Below are positions 8,255-17,156 of a stretch of 64,000 nucleotides of DNA, piece by piece (position 1 is the stretch's first letter; each line of letters starts with the position of its first letter). The position numbers and the translations under genes were made by a program. This DNA comes from Petralouisia muris (GTDB lineage Bacteria; Bacillota; Clostridia; Lachnospirales; Lachnospiraceae): NCBI RefSeq assembly GCF_004793545.1, contig NZ_SRYA01000014.1:42871-106870 (forward strand). Reading direction: 5' to 3'. The notes below the pieces were generated by a model. It searched no databases. It saw nothing but the letters and a program-made list of their open reading frames with translations, and was not told the DNA's origin.

Positions 8255-11185
8255 ATGAATATTCCCCAAATAGAGAAAATGTCCAAAGAGGACATCATCA
8301 GCTATATGAGAAAATGTGCAAAGCAGTATGTTCCGGAGTGGAGATATGATGAGGAACAACCGGACGCCGGAACTGCTCTGATATCCATATTTGCTGATAT
8401 GATGTATGACAATATTAAAAAATTTAATATGTCCGCAGCAGGAGATTTGTTCTCTTTTTTTGACGGAGTGAATGCAAGACTTCTGCCTGCCAGTCCGGCA
8501 GAAGGATTTGTGGTGTTCGGGCTGCCGGAAGGGTATTTTGGTGAATCAGAAGTTTCCTTTGGCACCAGGCTGCTGGCAGAATCAGAGGGAGAGCAGCTTG
8601 TGTTTGAAACTCAGGAGGAAGTACTGGTCCGCCCCATGGAGCTGGAACGGATCTTTCTGGCAGACCCCGGAGGAGATGGGATTTATGAGCTGTTTCACAG
8701 ACAGCGTGATGCTGTGCCCTCCTTTTTTCTGTTTCAAAATGGGGAAGAAAACCTTCAGCGTCATCTGATGTTTTTCTGTTTTGGTCAGGAGCTTGCAATT
8801 TCAACCCATGCAGACGCCCGGCTTTCCCTTATTCCTGTCAGGAAGGGAAAGGAAGACAGTTTTGGAGAAGCTCTCTGCGATTCGTCGCGTATACGTTTTT
8901 ATTATGGTATTGGAGAGGAAGAAGGATATCGTAATATTACGGATTATACATATGAGGACGGAAAACTTTGTTTTCAGATTCCCGGTGGGGCTCATGGGCT
9001 TGCTCCGATGGAATCATTTTCTTCCATGTATGTGATTTATGCGGAAATACTGGATGCAGATTTTTTCTCCGAAATTTATCTGAAAGAAATGTCTCTGGGC
9101 ACGGAATGCCTGAGGCAGAGACCAGAATTTATCCATGTAAACGGGACGGATCAGGAAGTTGAAGAATTTCTCGCCTTTGGGGAGCATCCGTCTGTTTATG
9201 ATGAATTTTACATAGGAAGCGGAGAAATATTCGGAAAACCGGGAGCCCATATCCGGATGGAGTTTGATCTTGATTTTGTTAAGATTCCCATAGAGGAAAT
9301 TGCGTCCGGTGTGAAAATAGCCTGGAAACGGATTATGCGGAAGCAGGAATTTGTGCCGGAAGAAGAGTATGATATCACGATACGGGAGGTTATATGGGAA
9401 TATTACAATGGATTTGGATGGAAACGCCTTGGAGTGTCCAGTCAGTATGGAAATATTTTTACAGCCGGTGAGGGACTGCGAGGGGTACGCAGACAGATGG
9501 AATTCACCTGCCCGTCAGATATCTGCCGTGTACTGGTGAATTCAGCGGAAAATTACTGTATTCGTGCCAGAATCATTCGCATGAACAATGCCTTTAAAAC
9601 AAAGGGCGCCTATGTGGCTCCTGTGGCCGGAAATTTTTCCCTGAGTTACAGCTATCTGGAAGCGCCCCTTTATCCGAAAGCCATGTTTCAGCAGAACAAT
9701 ATGGAACTGACAGAGTATCAGACAGAGGATATGCAGAAAAAAGGGTTTGCGGTTCCGGCATGCAAAGCAAGAACAGAAGAACAGAAAACATGCTATTTTG
9801 GTTTTGGACAGCCGCCTGCCGGAGGCCCGCTGAAACTGCTGTTTGTCATGCATGATACACTGCAGAATCATTGGTCGGGACTGAAATGGGAATACCTGTC
9901 CACAGAAGGATGGAAAGAAATGCATCCTGCTGACAGTACGGAAGGATTTGCCCATACAGGGCTGATTTCCTGGTATGGGCGTAGTGATATTTGCCAGGAG
10001 CTGTTGTTTGGAGAAAACCTGTTCTGGATTCGGCTCAGTGACAGAAATGGGCGGAAACTGGATGAAACTCCGGGAAACTGTCCCAAAATCGAAGGAATTT
10101 ATCCTAATGCAACTACAGTGGTGGGGATTGAGACAGTAGAGGAAATCTTTGGTATGGAACCTCGTATGGAGGAAAAACAGATACAGCTCTCTTATGGAGA
10201 CATTTCCCGGCTGGAGGTTCATGTTCTGGGAAAAACAGATTATCGAAATGGCCCCGGACAGAGCCGGGAGCTCTGGACAGAAGTGGAAGAACTGGGGCCG
10301 GCCAGCGGCAGCAGAAAGGAATATACTGCAGATCGATGCAATGGTATTCTGACTTTTCCAAAATATATGAATGCGTCGGGACGCAACGAACAGGGCGAGA
10401 TTGAAATATATGTAAAATATGGATATTGCCGGGGAGAAAAGGGTAATGTAAAGGCCGGGGAAATTAGCCGCCTGGACAGGACGGCAGGTTTTATCAACAG
10501 TGTATTTAATCCTCTGGATGCAGTATGTGGTCTTCCGGAAGAAAGTGTAATGGATGCAGTGAGCAGAAATGCCAGTTTGCTGCGTCATGGCAGACGATGT
10601 GTCTCAGCAGAGGATTATGAAGATATGGCGCGGGAGGCGGCGCGGGATATTTGCAGAGTAAAATGTTTTCCAGGCTGCGATGAAACAGGAAGATATCAGC
10701 CAGGGGCAGTAACTCTTGTGGTGCTTCCGGGAAGTTATGGAGAAAGCTGTTACAGTTTTGAGCGAACCAGAAAAAAGATTTACGAACATTTGTTTAACCA
10801 TATGGATGAAAATATTATAAATCTGGGGCGGTTTCATATTGTAATGCCGGAACTGATTCGGCTGGATGTGAAGGTAGTCCTGGAGCTGGCTCAGGAAAAG
10901 GAAATTTTTGCCGCTACAAAACGGATAAGAGAAGAACTGGAGCGTTTTCTGGATCCGCTTCATGGAAATTTCTATGGGGATGGATGGGAAATCGGTACTC
11001 TGCCGGATAAAAATCAGATTACCCACGCATTAAAGCAGGTGGAAGGCGTAAAATATATCAGCCAGCTTACCCTGCGCAAATACCGCAGCGGCAGGTTTGA
11101 AGAATATGAAGTCAACGAAGAACGGCTTCTGCCTTTTTACCGCCTGCCAAAGAGCGGTTTTCACGAAATAGTGGCGGAACCCTGA
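8255..11185 (+). CDS. large baseplate wedge protein (gp6/Afp11, baseplate J-like)
   Basis: 976 residues behind AGAGAGGAAC. The N-terminal MRKCAKQYVPEWRYDEEQPDAG is followed by ALISIFADMMYDNI, the conserved start of eCIS wedge proteins. The C-terminal third has the baseplate J core: AVSRNASLLRHGRRCVSAEDYEDMAREAARD, then VKCFPGCDETGRYQPGAVTLVVLPG and a GTLPDKNQITHALKQVEGV end. The middle 550 residues are a long beta-rich insertion typical of Afp11-like proteins. Together with the next gene it should form the heterotrimeric wedge around the hub. Confidence 0.92.
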   Translation: MNIPQIEKMSKEDIISYMRKCAKQYVPEWRYDEEQPDAGTALISIFADMMYDNIKKFNMSAAGDLFSFFDGVNARLLPASPAEGFVVFGLPEGYFGESEVSFGTRLLAESEGEQLVFETQEEVLVRPMELERIFLADPGGDGIYELFHRQRDAVPSFFLFQNGEENLQRHLMFFCFGQELAISTHADARLSLIPVRKGKEDSFGEALCDSSRIRFYYGIGEEEGYRNITDYTYEDGKLCFQIPGGAHGLAPMESFSSMYVIYAEILDADFFSEIYLKEMSLGTECLRQRPEFIHVNGTDQEVEEFLAFGEHPSVYDEFYIGSGEIFGKPGAHIRMEFDLDFVKIPIEEIASGVKIAWKRIMRKQEFVPEEEYDITIREVIWEYYNGFGWKRLGVSSQYGNIFTAGEGLRGVRRQMEFTCPSDICRVLVNSAENYCIRARIIRMNNAFKTKGAYVAPVAGNFSLSYSYLEAPLYPKAMFQQNNMELTEYQTEDMQKKGFAVPACKARTEEQKTCYFGFGQPPAGGPLKLLFVMHDTLQNHWSGLKWEYLSTEGWKEMHPADSTEGFAHTGLISWYGRSDICQELLFGENLFWIRLSDRNGRKLDETPGNCPKIEGIYPNATTVVGIETVEEIFGMEPRMEEKQIQLSYGDISRLEVHVLGKTDYRNGPGQSRELWTEVEELGPASGSRKEYTADRCNGILTFPKYMNASGRNEQGEIEIYVKYGYCRGEKGNVKAGEISRLDRTAGFINSVFNPLDAVCGLPEESVMDAVSRNASLLRHGRRCVSAEDYEDMAREAARDICRVKCFPGCDETGRYQPGAVTLVVLPGSYGESCYSFERTRKKIYEHLFNHMDENIINLGRFHIVMPELIRLDVKVVLELAQEKEIFAATKRIREELERFLDPLHGNFYGDGWEIGTLPDKNQITHALKQVEGVKYISQLTLRKYRSGRFEEYEVNEERLLPFYRLPKSGFHEIVAEP

Positions 11186-11224
11186 GAATGAAAAGACAGA
11201 ACAGAGGAAAAAGGAGTACAGGCC

Positions 11225-13327
11225 ATGTTCTACAATTTGAATCTGGATGATAAATCGTATGGAGAAATTGAAGCGGATGCAGTATTTCAGATACCAGGAA
11301 AATGCCCGGACTGGACGAACTATAACCAGTCCGATCCGGGAATTATGCTGTTGGGACTCCTGTCATGGTTTAAAGAGATACAACAGTATCAGATCAGTCA
11401 GCTCTGCGGCTGGAAACGGCAGAAATATCTGAAACTGCTGGGGATGAAACTGAATCATTTAAGACCTGCCCAGGGAGCTGTCAGTGTGGAGCCTGCAGCA
11501 GGATTCAGAGACAGTCAGTTTCCTCTTTTGAAAGGAACCCGGTTTTATGCCGGAGATATGGCCTTTGAGACAGTGCAAAAGGAATGGCCTCATCCGATCC
11601 GGCTGATTGGCGCATATATTCTGTGCGGAGAACTGCTGGACCGCTATGTGAATATTGGAAATGATCTGGAAAAAAAGATGTGCCTGTATCCTTTCGGAGA
11701 GTGTCCGGAAGTGGGAAACAGCTGCTGTTTTGTTATGGACAGGGCATTTTCTTTGGTGGAAAGAACTACGGTATCTTTTGATATTCGCACAGATTATCAG
11801 GTGAGCCGCAATCCCATTACAGAAGATTTTATTCCTCTGGCAAAGCTGAAATGGGAATATCAGTCCTCGAAAGGCTGGGAAGAGCTGCCTGTGGAATTTG
11901 ACACTACATACGCCTTTTTGCAGCGTGGAAAAATTGGATTCCGTCTGCCGAAGGAAATGGTGGAAGATGAAACATACGGGGCTTTTCAGATACGCGTTAC
12001 ACTGATGGAAAATGATTATGACGTGGCTCCCCTGATACAGAATATATATTTTAATGAAACAGAGGTAAGGCAGCAGTATTCTTGGTGTGATTATGAGGAT
12101 CATGAGGTGATCCCTGGAGAAGGAGAGGAAATTCTTTCAATAAAAAGCAGTATGTATCTGGCTGGAAGAGGACAGACAGAGCTGTATCTGGAACAGGACG
12201 GAGGCTGGGCGCTTACTCCGGTACTTGAGCGGAAGGAAGCAAAAGACGGAGATCAGGTACTGTTTTTTCAAAGACCAAAGCAGGCAGAGAACAACCGGAA
12301 ATTTATCTGCAGGCTGGCTGCCTGGGAGAATGAGTTTCAGGGCAGGCGGGAGATTGGGCTGGGAAATGGTTCTGCCAGTCAGGAATACCGTCTGGATATT
12401 ATAGATATTGTGTATGATGAGTTTGAAATTATGGTAAAGGACAGACAGGACGGCAGGTTTTATCCCTATCAGCGGGTAGAGGATTTTGATACCTGTACGC
12501 CGGAAGACGCAGTATATGTACTGGAGCTTGCAGAGCACAGGCTGTTGTTTGGAAACTGTGAGCATGGCATGGCGCCGGATGGGGATATTCGTCTGCTGCG
12601 CCTGAAAGTCAGCAGTGGGAAATCCGGAAATATCAAGGCTGGCAAAATCCGGGAATGCCGGGAATTTCCGCAGCTTCTGGTAAGGCAGTATGAGATGACC
12701 TGCGGTGGCCGGGATGATGAAACCATAGAGGAATGTTACAAAAGGCTGCGGCGGGAACTAAAGCAGGTCCATCGCGGCGTTACCGGTTCAGATTATGAAG
12801 AACTGGTAAAACAGACGCCGGGGCTTCTGATTCTGGACAGCAAAGTCGTTCCTCCTGCAGGAAATCGTGACTCTCTGCCTGAAAATGAGATTTCCATTGT
12901 AGTGCGTCCTCTGAGTTATAAAGAGCGGGATACCCATTTGAGTGATAAGTACAGGCAGAATCTGGAACAGATGCTGCAGAAGCGTAAGATGATTGGCACT
13001 GCGATAAAGATTTTGAATCCGGAATACGTAAGTATTTCTGTCTTTGCAGAAATTGTTATCCGGCCTCAGTTTACCGAGGCGGAGGAAATGCTTGAAAAGG
13101 CAGTGCGTTCCTATCTGGATGAAACTGTATGGGAAATCGGCCGGCCAGTGTCCTGCAGTGCTATTTATGGTATTATTGATATTTTACCCTGTGTGCGGCA
13201 GGCCAGGGCTCTTACACTGGAGGCAGGCGGCCGGGGATACCGTTATCTGGCCAACGGAGACATACAGCTTCCGTCCAATGGGCTGCCCTGGCTGAAAGAG
13301 ATGGATTTTCGGATTTTTATGTCATAG
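11225..13327 (+). CDS. second baseplate wedge protein (Afp12/gp7-like, baseplate J domain)
   Basis: 700 residues behind AAAAAGGAG. It begins with FYNLNLDDKSYGEIEADA and WTNYNQSDPGIMLLGLLSWFKE, the family start that binds the partner wedge, and ends in a baseplate J region: CYKRLRRELKQVHRGVTGSDYEELV, SIVVRPLS, RQNLEQMLQKRKMIGT and a C-terminal GRPVSCSAIYGIIDILP. It is a shorter paralogue of the preceding gene, sharing the GVTGSDYEEL / RCVSAEDYEDM motif, and the pair is the usual eCIS wedge set. Confidence 0.9.
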   Translation: MFYNLNLDDKSYGEIEADAVFQIPGKCPDWTNYNQSDPGIMLLGLLSWFKEIQQYQISQLCGWKRQKYLKLLGMKLNHLRPAQGAVSVEPAAGFRDSQFPLLKGTRFYAGDMAFETVQKEWPHPIRLIGAYILCGELLDRYVNIGNDLEKKMCLYPFGECPEVGNSCCFVMDRAFSLVERTTVSFDIRTDYQVSRNPITEDFIPLAKLKWEYQSSKGWEELPVEFDTTYAFLQRGKIGFRLPKEMVEDETYGAFQIRVTLMENDYDVAPLIQNIYFNETEVRQQYSWCDYEDHEVIPGEGEEILSIKSSMYLAGRGQTELYLEQDGGWALTPVLERKEAKDGDQVLFFQRPKQAENNRKFICRLAAWENEFQGRREIGLGNGSASQEYRLDIIDIVYDEFEIMVKDRQDGRFYPYQRVEDFDTCTPEDAVYVLELAEHRLLFGNCEHGMAPDGDIRLLRLKVSSGKSGNIKAGKIRECREFPQLLVRQYEMTCGGRDDETIEECYKRLRRELKQVHRGVTGSDYEELVKQTPGLLILDSKVVPPAGNRDSLPENEISIVVRPLSYKERDTHLSDKYRQNLEQMLQKRKMIGTAIKILNPEYVSISVFAEIVIRPQFTEAEEMLEKAVRSYLDETVWEIGRPVSCSAIYGIIDILPCVRQARALTLEAGGRGYRYLANGDIQLPSNGLPWLKEMDFRIFMS

Positions 13328-13362
13328 CAGAGGAAAAGTGACCATAGACAAGGGGCGATAAT

Positions 13363-14541
13363 ATGGAGCAGCTTGCATATTTTGTATTTAATAAAAAGAA
13401 AGATTATGAGTCCGGCTACCGGAAAGGAATCCGTATTACGGAGCAGGGGCTTGCTCTGGAGGAAGATGTTCAGGAAAACGGCGTTTTTATTTCACGCCTG
13501 TTAGACAGCGGGGAAAGGGGAAATCAGTGGCATCGGGCAGTGATACAGAGTGAAGGCTATGGGGATGACTCCATCCGGTTTTATTTTTACTGCTGCGATG
13601 AGGACGAGACAGTGGTGGACGGTGAGATTTACCGTTGGGAGGAATTGATTCAAAACCGGAAAATTCCGCCGGAAAAAAAACACCAGGCCATGAAGCCTTA
13701 TCTGGCTCATATCATACAGAATCCCCAGGACATTTTGTTGTACCGGGCGATAGGCAGATATCTCTGGATGGAAATTCATCTGTTCTGTCAGGCGGGATTT
13801 CTTCCAAAGATTCATCATATGAAGATTTATGCCGGGAACCGCAGTTTTCTGTCGTATCTTCCCATGATTTATCAGACGAAAGGCAGGGAAGATTTTCTGA
13901 GAAGGTTTCTGGGACTGTTTGAAGCAGTATATCAGGATTTTGATGAAAAAATTACAAGTTCCACCAGGCAGCTTGATCCAATGACTGCAGAACCGGAGTT
14001 TCTGCACTGGATGGCCAGATGGGTGGGAATTTCCAATGGACATCTGTGGCAAGAAGAAAAATTGCGGGTTTTGCTGAGCGGAATTGTAAGAAAGAACCTG
14101 ATTCGGGGTACCAGGGAATATATGGAATATGTCATTGGCGTTTTTACCGGAGAGCGGCCATATTTTCTGGAATACTGTGATATTGAACAGTATCGGAAAA
14201 ATGAGACAGCATACCGGAGCCTGAAACAGTCTTATGCGTATGGGCCGTATGAAGTGAGCGTGTTTGTGCGGGAACAGGCGGTGCCTTCCCTGCGGGAGCA
14301 GCATGCACTGAAAAAAATGATTGAAGATATCAGACCTGCCCACATTCGGATGCATCTGATTATCATGAGACAGGGCATTTATCTGGGACAGAATGTATAT
14401 GCAGGAGTAAACAGTGCGCTTGTTGCCTGGGAGCGTGCAAATTTAAACGGTGTGGCTGCAATTCCGTCAATGGTTGGCATGGCAGAAACCGGGGCAAAGG
14501 AGGAAAAGAAATATGAAGAATTTAAAGAGCTTTCCATTTGA
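13363..14541 (+). CDS. phage tail protein I-like baseplate protein
   Basis: 392 residues. From residue 160 on it matches the tail protein domain placed after gpJ in many phages and eCIS: SFLSYLPMIYQTKGREDFLRR, LGLFEAVYQDFDEKI, LDPMTAEPEFLHWMARWVG, LLSGIVRKNLIRGTREYMEYVI. The N-terminal 150 residues are an extra, beta-rich domain without clear matches. Phage gpI-type proteins lie at the periphery of the baseplate and hold fibres. No fibre gene follows here. Instead, the gene runs 29 bases into the next one, which suggests translational coupling. Confidence 0.82.
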   Translation: MEQLAYFVFNKKKDYESGYRKGIRITEQGLALEEDVQENGVFISRLLDSGERGNQWHRAVIQSEGYGDDSIRFYFYCCDEDETVVDGEIYRWEELIQNRKIPPEKKHQAMKPYLAHIIQNPQDILLYRAIGRYLWMEIHLFCQAGFLPKIHHMKIYAGNRSFLSYLPMIYQTKGREDFLRRFLGLFEAVYQDFDEKITSSTRQLDPMTAEPEFLHWMARWVGISNGHLWQEEKLRVLLSGIVRKNLIRGTREYMEYVIGVFTGERPYFLEYCDIEQYRKNETAYRSLKQSYAYGPYEVSVFVREQAVPSLREQHALKKMIEDIRPAHIRMHLIIMRQGIYLGQNVYAGVNSALVAWERANLNGVAAIPSMVGMAETGAKEEKKYEEFKELSI

Positions 14542-16240
14542 AAGGAACCGGTATTTTTATGGGAAGCTGCTGTCCGTGGAAGATTTTGAAACAGAGCATA
14601 AATATTTTAACGATAAGCGCAGGACGATCAACCGTTTCCTTTTTGGCTCCGGCGTGGTCTGCGGATTGGGCGTGGTAGAGGTAGACGATGAGAGCATATC
14701 GGTGGAACGGGGACTTGCGCTGGATTTTGCCGGGCGTGAAATCGTGCTGGATGAACCGGCGGTGCGCAGAATTTCGGAGCTGGAAGGCTATGGAGAAGAA
14801 CAGGAAGGGGATTTCTATTACCTGTGTCTGGAATATCAGGAAGAAACTGCAGAGCTTATGCATAACGTGACGGGGACCATGGGACGAAACAGCAGTGAAT
14901 ACAACAAATACAAAGAAGGTTACCGGCTGTTTGTAACTCAGGAGGAGCCAGAACGGGAAACTTTCTCTCCTGCCCGGCTTTATGAAGAACGACAGACGGT
15001 TTATCAGGAACAGGGCATAAAAATTTCTCAGGTACTGCCCAGCTTTCTGGAAATGGGAAAAGACACGGTTTTGCGGATTGAGGTGGAACATACAGGGCAG
15101 CAGGAACTGTCCTTTGAATATGAGCTGGAGCTTTCGTTTCTCACAAATGGAGAAGGAAACCGGGTACATGTTTCTTTTCAGGAAGAAAATCAGGAGAAAG
15201 CAGGAAAATATCAGATAGAAATTCCTATGAAAGCAGCCTGTGTCAATGATGTACAGGCGGAAGCCGCTCTGGTGGGAGACAGCTTTAAACTGAAATTAGG
15301 CGGCAGAGAATACAGTGAGGCCGCTCCCTGCGTCAGCCGGGCCAGGATCAGTGACCAAAATATCTATGATTGTCTGCAGACAGAATACTATAAAACAGCC
15401 ATGGATTATATTGTGGGAAATACCTTTCAGCAGGGGATTTATCTGGCAAAAATTTATGTGGTCCGGGCCGGGGACGTCTGTTTGATTGAGCGGATTGAAC
15501 CATTGCCTTTTGAACAGAAGATCATGCATACGGAGATTTCGGCGGCCATGATTGGCAGGCTAACGGAAGACGTGAAAAGGCTGAAAGAAGCGGAGCTGCT
15601 GGAAACAGAGAACCGGAAGGAGCAGGAAGAGAAAAAACCTCTGAAAACAGCCTACGGGGACGTGGTCTTTGATGTGAGCCATATGCGTCCAGGCAAGGTA
15701 TTGTATTCTGATGAAATTGTACATGGACTGGGTTTCGGCCCTGTGACCATTGATCTTGGATATGAAGTGGATAATGGATTTTCCGGAGATTCCCAGATGG
15801 TATTTGGAGACGCTTCCCTGTTTCAGGATAAATATGGCTTTGCGGCTTCTCTGGGGGCAAGGCTTGAGCCTTCCAGGGGAACTTTTGAAATTGCTCTGAA
15901 GATTATAAAAAACAGCAGTGCAAAACTGATACGGGTGCACTGGACTGCATTGCGCAATGAAGTCCGCAAATCAGAATCAGCCAGGAAGAAACGTATTTAT
16001 ATACAGCCGGATAATCCAAATGTGTTTACCGGAGACAGTATTGCTTTTACTGCGGTTTTGGAAGGATTTACGGACGAGCGGCTGCAGTGGAGCGTCAGGG
16101 ACCGTAATGGCGGGACCATTGATAAAAACGGAAAATATACTGCGCCGGAGACTGCAAGTATTTTCCAGATTTCCGTATCCAGTACGGCTTATCCCCAGGT
16201 ACAGGCGTCAACCTTTATAGTGGTACGCGAGAAAGAGTGA
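14513..16240 (+). CDS. eCIS-associated structural protein with Ig-like C-terminus
   Basis: 575 residues from ATG 14513, chosen because AAAGGAGG lies nine bases before it and because the sequence then starts FPFERNRYFYGKLLSVEDFE, a motif I recognise at the start of large eCIS proteins in other phyla. Further on come RTINRFLFGSGVVCGLGV and GLALDFAGREIVL. Residues about 320-395 include a KRLKEAELLETENRKEQEEKK helix. The last 85 residues form an Ig-like strand domain (IYIQPDNPNVFTGDSIAFTA ... IDKNGKYTAPETASIFQISV). It lies where fibre or adaptor proteins usually are, so it may be the outer baseplate or receptor-side element. No function is proven. Confidence 0.65.
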   Translation: MKNLKSFPFERNRYFYGKLLSVEDFETEHKYFNDKRRTINRFLFGSGVVCGLGVVEVDDESISVERGLALDFAGREIVLDEPAVRRISELEGYGEEQEGDFYYLCLEYQEETAELMHNVTGTMGRNSSEYNKYKEGYRLFVTQEEPERETFSPARLYEERQTVYQEQGIKISQVLPSFLEMGKDTVLRIEVEHTGQQELSFEYELELSFLTNGEGNRVHVSFQEENQEKAGKYQIEIPMKAACVNDVQAEAALVGDSFKLKLGGREYSEAAPCVSRARISDQNIYDCLQTEYYKTAMDYIVGNTFQQGIYLAKIYVVRAGDVCLIERIEPLPFEQKIMHTEISAAMIGRLTEDVKRLKEAELLETENRKEQEEKKPLKTAYGDVVFDVSHMRPGKVLYSDEIVHGLGFGPVTIDLGYEVDNGFSGDSQMVFGDASLFQDKYGFAASLGARLEPSRGTFEIALKIIKNSSAKLIRVHWTALRNEVRKSESARKKRIYIQPDNPNVFTGDSIAFTAVLEGFTDERLQWSVRDRNGGTIDKNGKYTAPETASIFQISVSSTAYPQVQASTFIVVREKE

Positions 16241-16247
16241 GACAGAT

Positions 16248-17135
16248 ATGGTACTTAAGTTTCAGGATGAACAGTATGAGCTGATTTCAAAGATTAAGAC
16301 CACAGGTTCCGGAGCCATTGATCTGTATGTAGCCTGTGACGCTGCCGGGACAGAGGGCGTCCGGTATACGGTGGCCTGCGTCAACGATATGGAACTGGCC
16401 AGAAAACTGGTGCCGGTCACTACCAGGAATAATATTAATTATACCTTTAAAGACTTTCAGACCAGCTTTAATGCAGAGGGAAAGTATTATATTGTGTTCA
16501 GCCATGCCAGCGGAAAGACATTGCAGCAGGCCATGGAACAGGGCAATTATAATCTGCTGGAACGTTTGCAGCTTATGAAAAATATTTTTGCGCAGATTTT
16601 TCTTCTGAATATGCCGGAATGTTTTCTGTATGAAGTGCTGCGGAAAGACAATATTGTGGTTGGGGAGGATTTGAGCGTCCGGTTTAATTATTTTTTTACG
16701 GAAGTGGACTACTACTGGCAGATACAGGAAAAAGATTGTATCAGCCGGGTCAGCGGCCTGGTGCAGGAGATGTTTTTAAAGGAGCTGGAACAGAAAAGCT
16801 CCAGAGAACTGATGAAATATGCCAGGGATATGGAAGAAGGCCGATTGGTTTATCTCTGGGACAGTTATGTGGCCTATGACAATATTTATGAGTCAGTGCT
16901 GACAAAAAGCGAACAGCAGGAGTTAAAGCCAGGAAGAATCTGGTGGCGCGTCTGGGAGGGACTTAAGAAAATATTTCCGAAAATCCGGGCGGTACTGGCA
17001 GCCCTTCTGATTGGCTCAGCGGCTCTGTATCTGTTGCTGACACTGCCCAATCCGGTGTTGTCAGATAAAGGGATTTCTTTTCAGAAAATCGGGACCCTGG
17101 AAATTCAGGAAACCGGGCGCATGAAGAAAAAGTAG
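16248..17135 (+). CDS. single-pass membrane protein with pseudokinase-like cytosolic domain
   Basis: 295 residues. Residues 1-245 are soluble and 249-268 are a clear transmembrane helix (VLAALLIGSAALYLLLTL), preceded by a Lys/Arg-rich stretch, leaving a short 27-residue tail outside. The soluble part reads like a worn protein-kinase fold: QYELISKIKTTGSGAIDLYVA as N-lobe, FSHASGKTLQQAM at the hinge, and YEVLRKDNIVVGEDLSVRFNYF where active kinases have the catalytic loop and DFG. The His-Arg-Asp and DFG residues are absent, so no catalysis is expected. The layout recalls EssB/YukC of type VII secretion, which is a comparison and not a demonstrated relationship. With the next gene it could tether the particle to the membrane. 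Confidence 0.55.
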   Translation: MVLKFQDEQYELISKIKTTGSGAIDLYVACDAAGTEGVRYTVACVNDMELARKLVPVTTRNNINYTFKDFQTSFNAEGKYYIVFSHASGKTLQQAMEQGNYNLLERLQLMKNIFAQIFLLNMPECFLYEVLRKDNIVVGEDLSVRFNYFFTEVDYYWQIQEKDCISRVSGLVQEMFLKELEQKSSRELMKYARDMEEGRLVYLWDSYVAYDNIYESVLTKSEQQELKPGRIWWRVWEGLKKIFPKIRAVLAALLIGSAALYLLLTLPNPVLSDKGISFQKIGTLEIQETGRMKKK

Positions 17136-17156
17136 TTCAGACAGGAGGGATGTAAT

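Noticed and set aside
9542..10588. Long minus-strand open frame (348 codons) inside the first wedge gene
   Set aside because: It is antisense to a well-supported baseplate gene, has low-complexity codon-complement composition, and no promoter or ribosome site of its own.
13501..14355. Minus-strand frame of 284 codons inside the tail protein I-like gene
   Set aside because: Antisense shadow without ribosome site; the plus-strand gene has clear family motifs.
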